Assembly (NCBI GenBank): GCA_949775045.1
Contig: OX459101.1
Span: 17,390,180-17,454,179 of the forward strand
Length of the DNA stretch: 64,000 nt
Direction of reading: 5' to 3'
DNA from: Metridium senile
Taxonomy: Eukaryota > Cnidaria > Anthozoa > Actiniaria > Metridiidae
Part shown: positions 23,302 to 34,300 of the stretch, one piece after another
Position numbering within the stretch: position 1 is the stretch's first letter
Layout: each line of letters begins with the position of its first letter
The notes under the pieces: model-generated
Database searches by the model: none
What the model was told of the DNA's origin: nothing
The model's input: only the letters and a program-made list of their open reading frames with translations
Translations under genes and position numbers: made by a program

Positions 23302-23597
23302 CCACCCAAGTTCTTGACAAATTAATGAAAAATACTACTTACTATACATAGACCGAATCGAAATATGGCGTACTCTTATTGTTCTCGACTCTCTAGCCTC
23401 GTGTTCATGAAAACAATGGAGTTTTCACATGTACGAGAGGCTGCATGGGCAGTCAAGAAGAATTGTTATTCAAATTGGCTGCCATATTTCGATTCGGGGT
23501 CTTTGATGAAAGTTTGATAATACCATCATAAGCAACTATAATCACGTGGTATTTTTCATTTATTTATTTCTTCGAACAGTGGTATTTCCTATACTGA
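23302..23597. mobile_element. MITE interrupted by a second MITE
   Basis: Outer arms TACCACCCAAGTTC ... AATGAAAAATAC / GTATTTTTCATT ... GTGGTAT. Inside lies a second element, about 23350-23503, with ends GACCGAATCGAAATATGGC / GCCATATTTCGATTCGG. A related inner element stands alone at 58140-58289. Confidence 0.75.
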
Positions 23598-23758
23598 TAT
23601 TATAATATAATTTTTAATATATAATTATAATAAAAGTTATAGCATTAATTGAGGGTGATTAGTAATTAAATGTTCCCGGAAGCCGAGGGAGATTTTGTTG
23701 AAGTCATGATTAGACTAGCTAATTGTCCCTCATGAATATAATCATACGAGGGATATGT

Positions 23759-23875
23759 AACCTGGTTCACACTAGCGACATAAGCATAACTAGCTGTTAA
23801 AAAGACAAGTGGGGCGAATGAGCGAAGCTCAACTGAGTCTGCGTATGTTGCTTATGCTTGTGTCGCTAGTGTACA
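23759..23875. mobile_element. CACTAGCGACATAAGC MITE
   Basis: Ends CCTGGTTCACACTAGCGACA / TGTCGCTAGTG. Same family as 53796-54152. Confidence 0.75.
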
Positions 23876-24556
23876 GTTAATAGATAAATAAATAAATAAA
23901 CAATAATTTACAATCAAGTATTTTAATATAACTCTTAAAAATGTATAGTACACTTTGACAGTGCAAAACTGTAGTTTATTTACATAAAACATTTTTTTCT
24001 TTTTTGAATATTTAAATCATCTGACCAATATACTTATCTATAAACTTTGAACTATTTAGATATACCTATACGCCCTACGCAAAAAGAGCAAGGGACTGGG
24101 AACGGAATATAACTAATTTCGATGTGCTCTTTCTAATAAAAGCAATGGTGTCTTCTAATACTGATTAAGTAAGGAATTACCTTTTTGCATAGGGTGTATA
24201 ATGGTCAGCTTGGAAACCACGCTAAACGTATCTAAGCATCTAAATGCACAACCTTATTGGCTGGCTACCGTGTTTATATCAGAGGACAGAGACAAGCTCG
24301 GCAAAGAAGTTCAAAAATATTTTATAAAGCAATTTAAAAAACTCATGAATAATCAACTCTCGCTTATATTATTTCTTATTAAAACTTTGGAGAAAACTAC
24401 AATATTTATTCATGAAAAATTAACAAAAAAATTACAAAAGAAATCAACCATGACGAGTGTTGCATATCTGATACAACACTAGTGTTGTATATCCTGATCT
24501 GCATAAACTTCTGAAGAAGGTTGTATTTTAGATACAAAATTGTCGTGATTTGCGTA

Positions 24557-25048
24557 AGTTTTAACTTGAATTTTCTCAGCCAGATTTATTTTTATCTTGA
24601 CATTTTAAGACAATTTTAGTTAAACATGAACGAATAAATGTTGGGATGTTAAAAGTACTGTACAGTTTTTAACTTGAATTTTCTCAGCCAGATTTACTTT
24701 TATCTTGACAATTTACAGTGCGACTCGCCGTACCGTAATCACTTACAAAAACATTTGATGAATTTTTGACATTATTTTGACATTTTTTCATCTCAATCGG
24801 ACCAATCAGATACACGTTTATATCGAGAGGTGGAGTTTATATCGAGAGGCGGAGTTAATATCGATCAGAGGCGGAGACTTTAGATACTTTGATGTCTGTA
24901 AATGGTCCAATTGAGATGAAAAAAATGTCAAAATAATGTCAAAAATTCATCAAAAGTTTGTGTAGGTGACTACGGTACGGTGAGTCGCACTGTAAGACAA
25001 TTTTAGTTAAACATGAACGAATAAATGTTGGGATGTTAAAAGTACAAT
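24557..25048. repeat. 108-bp direct duplication, second copy split by a MITE
   Basis: Copy 1 is 24557-24658. Copy 2 is 24665-24715 plus 24993-25048, with a 277-bp MITE (24716-24992) between; the neighbouring copy 1 is the empty site. Confidence 0.9.
24716..24992. mobile_element. CAGTGCGACTCGCCGTACCG MITE, TA duplication
   Basis: Terminal inverted repeats of about 22 bp, then ACATTATTTTGACATTTTTT / complement arms. Flanked by TA (24714-24715 and 24993-24994). Confidence 0.9.
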
Positions 25049-25049
25049 A

Positions 25050-25240
25050 TATTCACATCTGATCTGTATGAGATATACACCCCATACAGATCGACCGCTC
25101 ATATTGTATATATTATTTTTATAAAACTCTATTTCTATCATCCCCATAACATCTGTAAGGCGGTGCTAAGGGATGTCTATAAAATGAATTAAATCCTGGC
25201 GAGTACGGCGGAGCCCTCCAATTAAAACATTGTGCCGATA
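25050..25240 (-). repeat. Second copy of the 3' coding end and flank of the TASOR-like gene
   Basis: A direct duplication, offset about 226 bp, of 25283-25475. It contains the last 36 codons of the gene with stop (stop at 25129-25131) and about 70 bp of 3' flank. Reading frame and stop are intact; most base differences in the coding part are silent (GAT/GAC, TGT/TGC, CAA/CAG, AGG/AGA). See findings. Confidence 0.85.
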
Positions 25241-25354
25241 CAACTAATATTGGAATTTCATAGGTACTGCACAATATTTACATGTATCTGATCAGTATGA
25301 GTTATACACCCCATACAGATCAGCTGCTCATATTGTATCTTGTATTACCTATTT

Positions 25355-28300
25355 TTATAAAACTCTATTTCTATCGTCCCCATAGCATCTGTAAGGAGGT
25401 ACAAGGGGATATCTATAAAATGAATTAAATCCTGGCGAGTGCGGCGGAGCTCTCCAATTAAAACACTGTGCCGGATATGGCGTATAACGCACTGGGAATG
25501 AGTTGCGTATCCCAGGCGGTGGGCGTGGTGGATGGTATTGATTTATAGGCAAATGTGGTCGAGGTCTGTCATCAATAAGTCGCCTCATCTTTGGAGGAGG
25601 AGGATGGGAATACAGATAGGAGGAGCCTTTATATGGATAGCAGGGGCCTGGGACATTGTTGAGGACTGGGAATGCCCTCTTTCCCTTTGGTTGGAGGTGG
25701 ACTGGGGGTGGTAGTAAAGCAGCTCGATTGGTATGAAGGGATTTGTTTTCTTTCTCATCAAGTGTACTTGGTAGAAAAGACTTGGCCGATGGACTAGGTT
25801 TGGTATGGGTATTATTCAATAAAGTTTCTGATGGCTTTGTATAAATAATATTGACCAAGGCTTCAATAACACTGGCTTTAGTGGCTCGACTAGTATTACT
25901 ATTCTCAACTTTGTTGGCTGTTGGAATGCTATTTGGAATCACTGCTTTGGTAGTACTGGTGTTGACGGCATGGTTTACTGGACTAGTACTAGTACTCGCC
26001 ACTTGTTTGTTGGCTGTTGGAATGCTATTTGGAATCACTGCTTTGGTAGTACTGGTGTTGACGGCATGGTTTACTGGACTAGTACTAGTATTCGCCACTT
26101 GTTTGTTGGCCGTTGGAATACTATCTGTAATTGATGTCCTGGTATTATTGGTGTTGACGGCATGGTTTACTGAGCTAGTACTAGTATTCGCCACTTGTTT
26201 GTTGGTCGTTGGAATACTATCTGAAATTGATGTCCTGGTATTATTGGTGTTGACGGCATGGTTTACTAGACTAGTACTTCTATTCATAACTTGTTTGTTG
26301 GTCATTGCAATACTATCTGGAATTGCCGTCTTGGTATTATTGGTGTTGACGGCATGGTTTACTGAACTACTACTAGTACTTGCCACTTGTTTGTTGGTCG
26401 TTGGAATACTATCTGAAATTGATGTCCTGGTATTGCTTGTGTTGACAGCATGGTTTACTGATCTAGTACTAGCATTATTGATGGCGGTAGTGGCTGGACA
26501 TTGGTAATTAATGAAATTTTTGGCTTGGTTATTAGTGGTAACCACTCCTTCAAAATTATTACTTGTGTTTGCTGGTTGACCATTTCTGATGTTTACAACT
26601 TGATTATTGACTTGATGTCTACTGGTATAAACAGCTGGATTATCTGTATGGCCCACATGGTCAGTGCTGGTTGGTTGAGGATTTCTTGTATTTGTTGGTT
26701 GATTAGTATTGGTCTTGACCCGTGCTTGCTCACTAGTTGAACTTATGGTTTGGATATTGTTGTTGTTGTTCCCTGAACTACATGTTCTACTTATACTGAC
26801 TGGTGGATAACTTATGGTATTGACTGTTGGATTACTTTCATTAGTGATTGCTAAGTTATTACTGGTCTTGGCTGCTGAATTAGTAATGGTATTGACCATT
26901 GGAGTACTTCTATTATTGACTGGTGTGTAACTACTGGTATTGACTCCCGAGTGACTATTGTTATTGGCTGTTTGATTACTTCCAGTATTAACAGTATTTG
27001 AAGTGTATCTATCAGACATTGACTTGTCTTTATCAAGAGTGTGTGTTACTGTTGTGTAGGAAGTGTTGAATGGTGTTGTCGTATGAAGCTTTGATGCTCT
27101 TGTAACTTGCAGTGAGCTAACTTGATTTAACGTAGATATGACAGATACTGGTGGATTATTGAATAAATCCTCTTTAGAAACATGTGATGATCCTTGGCCT
27201 GATGAAGAGCTAACCTTATTAGCAGTTGGAAACTCTATTGAGTGTTTATCGTCCATTGATATGGTTTTATCTGGCGATAAAGAGTTAGGCTTGTGAGGTG
27301 TTTTGGGCGTGAGGATATCGTTGAGCAGGGCAGTAGTAGAATGATGGGCCGATTTGATATTTGAGCATCCTGGCTTTACAAATGTTTCTTTTGTGTTAAG
27401 CAAAGCGTCCAAAGCATTTGTTAGAGAGAAGTCATTATAGCTCAAAGATATATCTTGACATAAAGGAGCACCTTTTTTGTTTTGAAATGTGTCCCTTCTT
27501 GTAATCTCTTGTGATGGGCTATCATCACTGAGCAAGCTATCCCGTTGATATTGTTCTTTCAAATTTCTCCCTCCATCTATTTCACATTGAATGATAACCG
27601 CTTCATGTTCAACTATGTTGCTTATGCTACTGACTTCTGGGTACTCAAAAGCTTCTTCAAATTCCAGAAGCTCAACTTCTTCTTCCAGTTTCAAAAATTC
27701 AACTTCTATCAGCATGGCCTCTATGACTTGTAGTCCGTTTGACCATTGAGCTTTGGAATAAACACTAGTGGTATTAGTGGAAGTCACATTAGCTTTCTCA
27801 GTGTTACTACTGTCTAACAAACACTTGTTTTTCTTTGTTAAAGGTTCATCATCAATGATTGTAGTGTCCACAGTGGACAGCCTCTTTTCTGTCGTTTTTC
27901 TCTCATTATGCAGCGGTTTGAATTGTTGTAACTGTCCAATCAAACTTGGTCGACGTTTTAAGTCATAAGTTGTGTTGATGTCATGCGATGATCTATTATC
28001 ATCAACGACATGGGATTTGTTGAAATCTGAAGACTCTTTGCTATTGTCTGTAGGAGTCATAGCCGTGTAGTCGTCTGGATTATCTTGTTTTGTTTGTATT
28101 CTAGTAAAACATGTCTTCTTCGCACAAGGAACTAGTTTCTTGCGGTGATTATCGTAAGCGTCTTGGCTAAATGTTTCTTTGGTTTCAAGATCATTCGAAA
28201 AACTTTCAGATGAATCCAGTGGTTTGGCGTTCTCCACTATAGAACAATTATCTATCAACACTGGATCGGCAGCTACTGTGTTTTGGTATTCATGGCCATC

Positions 28301-31300
28301 ATTGCCTAAGTTTTCTGTATCACTGGTGTCTTCTAGGAATGGTATCGATTCACTTTTAGATCTCATCACATGGAATAAGCTTGCCAGTGCAGGAGAGGAA
28401 CTGGTAATCTCTTTATCAACTGGAATTTCACAACTGGTTTTGGAAACAGAATAGTGATCCACCTTCTTGCCCCCTAGAGAAGTAGTCTTTTTCGGTTTAC
28501 TTAGACTATTGGACTCATTCAATGTACCTGACAGTAAGGCATGACCACTTCCTACACTGTTTTTCGCTCGACTAAGGGTTATTGAAGATGTATGCGATGC
28601 ACCTGTATTAGACTGGTTGATGTTATCTAAAGCTGTTATGCTTGTCAATCCAATAGATGCAGTGGAGGTTTGACGATCACCATTCTGTGCAGTGTTGGGC
28701 ACACCAATGTTGGTGTTTAGGCTTTCTGAAGAACCAGTAATCGTTCCTGACCTATTGCATGCAGCTGTTGAACCACTTTTTACATGATTAGCATAAGATG
28801 GGTAACGATAGTCGGCAGACTTGGTTCTTTTGTATACAGGAGCTGGCATTCTTGATATATGTTGCTGACCAAAGTAAGCTACATCAACTTTGTTTGGGTT
28901 TTCAGAGATTCCTGGCTTTGAGAAAGAAGAGTCGATAGATTTTGCTCTACTGCGCAGAATCCCTGGACTTTTTGTAGCATTCTGGGCAGTGTTAGACTGA
29001 TTGACATTGGTGTTAACACTTGGGTTTTCAGTGATTCCTGGCTTAGAGCCAAGATAGTCTGTAGTATGCAATCTATTTGCTTCCTGGACAGGGTAATCAT
29101 CAGGTGTGTTATTATTTGTATTTCCGGGATTGATAATGCTTAAGCTTGTCTTTGATTGAGGAAACTCAACTGATTTGGATCTTTGGCAAGCATTTGGGTT
29201 GTTTTTTGAAAGGTTCTTGTCTTGGGTAGCATGATATGTGTCACACACTTCAGTGTTTCTGGGCTCCACAGGTTTTGTCTTTCCATGGTGATAATCTACA
29301 GACATTGCCATATTGCAACCACCAGTATTTCGTCGACTTGCAAGACGTTTGGCATCTTGGACAGAAATTGTTGGATGGCCTATGGTGCTGATATTCACAG
29401 ATGTAATGCTGTCAGGTCTGACTGACGGAAAGTCTACAGACTTTGATCTATTGTGAACAGTATTTTGCTGGATTGGTAGAGTTTTGACATGTTGAGAAGC
29501 AATTGGTGGATGGCTTTTGGTGATGCAGTTCACAGATGTAACACTGCCAGGTCTTGCTGATGGTAAGTCTACAGACTTTGATCTATTCAAAACAGTTTCT
29601 AGTCGATTTGCTAGGGTGTTGGCATCTTGAGTAGCAATTGGTGGATGGCTTTTGGCGATGAAGTTCGCAGGTGTAACGCTTTCTGGTCTGGCTGACGGAA
29701 GGTTTACAGACTTTGATCGTTTGTAGACAGTATCTGGCTGGTTTGGTAAATGATTGGCATCCTTGACAGAGATTGGTGGATGGCTTCTGCTGTTAGATGT
29801 TCCTGGTCCAGTAATTTCTGGTCTTGCATTTGACATGTCTGCTGGTCTCATACAACTGCGAAGTCTAGCTGATTGGTTCGTCTTACAATTGGCATCCTCT
29901 GCAGAGACAGATGCAGTGACGTAATCACCGTTGCTGTTAAGCTTCTCGGGTGCAACTATATCTGACTTTGCATGAGGATAATCTACAGACTTTGATCTAT
30001 TAGATGCAGTAACTGCTTGGCATGGTGGACGATCCTCAACAGAGACAGATCCAGGTCCACTAACGTTGCAGTTAAACTTCTTGGGTAAAACTATATCTTG
30101 CCTTGCATGAGGGTTATCTACAGACCTTGATCTATTAAATGCAGCAACTGCTTGGCATGATGGACGGTCCTCGACAACCTTGCTGTTAAACTTCTTGGGT
30201 AAAGCTATATCTTGCCTTGCAAGAGGGTTATCTACAGATCTTGATCTATTAAATGCAGCAACTGGTCGGCATGGTGGATGTTTTAATCTTGTCACAGGAA
30301 TTGGCACTAAAACTTTAGTGCCTATGTTCAGGTTCTCTGGTATAACATTGCTTGGTATAGTGGCTTCAGGGTTCAGTATTTGTTCAGTACCAATGTTTGT
30401 TGTTGGTTTATGTTTTCTTATGATACAAAACATACGCCATGACTCTTCCTTGGCACAAAATCCTACAAACAAAACACAATAGACGTTAGGTCAAGTTTAA
30501 GCACTTACAGTATTGACTGAGTAGGAGGGTAATACGGAAAAATATTTGGTTCTCGGTCATGATGTAACAAGGTCTGAACAAATGACCAAGAGCCAAATAT
30601 TTTCCTGTACAGCCTGATGTAACTCAGTCAATAACTTTTTTATCTTATGACCCACTCTTTTTAATTCAAAGGCCATTTTTTATGTTTCGAGTAGCAGGTA
30701 TGTACGTATTTGTACCGACCAGGTGAAAAAGCCATATGGACCCCATCACATGGCTTTTTCTGAAGGTTTTCTTAAGAGCGCGCGCCGGGCAAAATACAGG
30801 TCATATGATAAAATGTCTTAATCTTACTGAGGTTTTGGCTTTGTGCAAAATCAGACATTCCAACGGTTAGTGTGAAATACATTAGGTATGTGTGAATACA
30901 TATGTGTGCAGCAAAGTGCTTGAGTGTTTGCTCTCTGCTTAAAAAAAATCAAAATTAAACACGAGTGACAACGAAAATATTTATAGATTGTTCAGTGGCT
31001 TGTTTCTCAAGGGAAAAAAAATAGCTACACACACACCTCATTAGCATGTTATTTCACACATAATATGCTCATTTGCATGTTAAAATCAATATAAAATCAA
31101 TATAAAACATGAGTGACAACGAAACACTTATAGATTGTTCAGTGGCTTGTGTCTCAAGGAAAAAAATAGCTACACACACACCTCATTAGCATGTTATTTC
31201 ACACATAATATGCTCATTTGCATGTTAAAATCAATATAAAATCAATATAAAACATGAGTGACAACGAAAACATTTATAGATTGTTCAGTGGCTTGTGTCT

Positions 31301-34300
31301 CAAGGAAAAATAAATAAAATAGTTACACACACACCTCATTAGCATGTTATTTCACACATGCTCATTTGCATGTTAAACTGTGGGTTATACGAAAAACGCT
31401 CTAATGATGAGTGTTCCTTACCAAGCTACACACACACCTCATTAGCATGTTATTTCACACATGTTCATTTGCATGTTAAAAGTGGGTTATATGAAAACGC
31501 TCTAATGATGAGTGTTCCTTACCAAGCTACACACACACCTCATTAGCATGCTATTTCACACATGCTCATTTGCATGTTAAACTGGGTTATATGAAAAACG
31601 CTCTAATGATGAGTGTTTCTTACCAAGGTCAATGGCTAATTTACAGGAAGGGACCAGGAATAACATGGTAGAGCTGTCCACGTTGACCATAGCAGCCTAG
31701 AAAGATATTGATATAAGCAATAAGCAATGATACAACACATTTACACTATACTCAATTAATACTGTTATCAGTTGAAGTGTGACCCCCAACGTTTGGTGTC
31801 TTGTTTGTAAACTAGTATTTTGTCAGCCATCAAACAAAATAATTATTATTGATTATTATTTTGCTATATAAATTGTATATGAATGAGTTTGACTCAATAC
31901 ACAAAGTTTATGTGCTTTTAAAAGACAAAATTTTGATAGCGGGAAAAATACTTCATGAATCTCCATGAAATAAAATCAAATTGCTACTGTGTAATAGTTC
32001 TTATTTAGTGACTATTATAAGGGACCATTACATAATATTGGGGGAGGGGGCAATTATCAAATTCAAATCACAATACAAAACAATAAGTTTATTTGTACCA
32101 GTTTAACTTTGAAAAAAAAAAATTATAGCCTACTAGCATCAAGGGCACAAAAAAAATCAAGTACCCCTCCCCCCTCAAATATCCAATGGTCAGTCTCTAA
32201 GAAACTAGCTAGTATCTGATTACAGTATGGCCTTACCGAACGATCTCTGATAGAAAGTGACTTGATAAAGTTGATAAAGTTATCTGATGGTCCACAAGGT
32301 TTGAGGGTACACAGACTGAATGTGTATCCACGGTAACTCACTGAAAATAACAACAAACAAACTTTAGTATTCTTGTTGCATTACAGTAATACAGTTTATC
32401 ATATGACCCATATTTTGCCCGGCGCGCACTCTTAAGAAAACCTTGGGAAAAAGTCATGTGATGGGGTCCGTACAGCTTTTTTCACTTGGTCCATACAAAC
32501 ACGTACGGACCAGCTACTCGAAACATCACAACAAAAATGGCCTTTAAATTAAAAAGAGTGGGTCATATGATAAAAAAATTATTGACTGAGTTACGTCGGG
32601 CCGTACGGGAAAATATTTGGCTCTTGGTCGTTTGTACGGACCGCGCTGCGCTCGTTCCGTACGTCATGACCGCGAGCCAAATATTTTCCCGTACGGCCCT
32701 CCCACTCAGTCAATAAGTACTTAATATTTCATTGAACATTGCTGGGTTTCATATTGTGAGGGCAATACACTTTTTCAGATGCCCTGCAGTCTAATACTGT
32801 TTAACAATTTATACTTTCTGTATTAATTCCACATGAAGTGAATAGTTAAATAGTGAAATATTTCTTGATTTGAGTGATGCCTCTTTAAGTTATAAGGGTT
32901 TATACATCCAACATATTAAAGACTGTAACATATTCCCAGGCTTCATTAAATATACAAACTTTAATAGGCTCACAAAAACAGTATTAAAAAGACATCATAA
33001 TAATTATACCCGTAATAAAAAATGTAAATTTGGTGTATAATAACATATTATATAATGACCAGAAAGTATTGTATTTATTAGGGGTGAGATGCACTTTAAA
33101 GACGCATCACTCAAATCAAGAAATATTTCACTATTCAACTGTTCGCTTCATGTAGAATTGATACAGAAAGTATTGTATTAGGGGTGAGGTCACTTTAAAG
33201 ACGCATCACTCAAATCAAGAAATATTTCACTATTCAACTGTTCGCTTCATGTAGAATGGATACAGAAAGTATTGTATTAGGGGTGAGGTGCACTTTAAAG
33301 ACGCATCACTCAAATTAATAAATATTTCACTATTCAACTACCGGTATATTCACTCCATGTAGAATGGATACAGAGAGTATTGTATTAGGGGTGAGGTCAC
33401 TTTAAAGACGCATCACTCAAATTAATAAATATTTCACTATTCAACTACCGGTATATTCACTCCATGTAGAATGGATACAGAGAGTATTGTATTAGGGGTG
33501 AGGTGCACTTTAAAGACGCATCACTCAAATTAATAAATATTTCACTATTCAACTACCGGTATATTCACTCCATGTAGAATGGATACAGAGAGTATTGTAT
33601 TAGGGGTGAGGTCACTTTAAAGACGCATCACTCAAATTAATAAATATTTCACTATTCAACTACCGGTATATTCACTCCATGTAGAATGGATACAGAGAGT
33701 ATTGTATTAGGGGTGAGGTGCACTTTAAAGACGCATCACTCAAATTAATAAATATTTTACTATTCAACTACCGGTATATTCACTCCATGTAGAATGGATA
33801 CAGAAAGTATTGTATTAGGGGTGAGGTGCACTTTAATATGAGAAGTTTATACTAGATACTCACAAGGTTTTGTCCAGGCAGTCCTGATGTCTCCTGGTAT
33901 GACCTTTACCAGATTATCCAGTGGTATTTTATTTCTTACATCTAGAAATGACTTCCTGGTAAATTGATTATCATTATTATATTAGTGGAACTGATGACAA
34001 TGTAGACGATGCTAGCAATCATGATAATATATAGTTTCATTTATATACACCTAATTGCAATTACATTGTCATATAAAAAAGAAAATTACAAAATAGGAAT
34101 TCATTAAAAGACAAAAGAAGAAATTCAGCTTGAGTAATCTGCTTTTGTCTTTTAATTAATTCCTATTTAATTGTAATTTTCTTTTTTATATGACAATGTT
34201 ATTGCAATTAGGTGTAGTGCTATTTCAAAGCTAATAGGCCTTTTGCAATAACACTTCGTGTGACCTTACTCCTTACATGTGTCAAAATGAACATCAGAAA

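Noticed and set aside
24201..24482. 93-codon plus-strand ORF
   Set aside because: No recognisable domain, AT-rich lysine-heavy end, no splice partners; left unannotated.
25851..26507. Plus-strand 218-codon hydrophobic repeat ORF resembling a membrane protein
   Set aside because: Antisense shadow of the 90-bp coding repeat in the TASOR-like terminal exon; the minus frame is continuous for 1700 codons and joins spliced exons.
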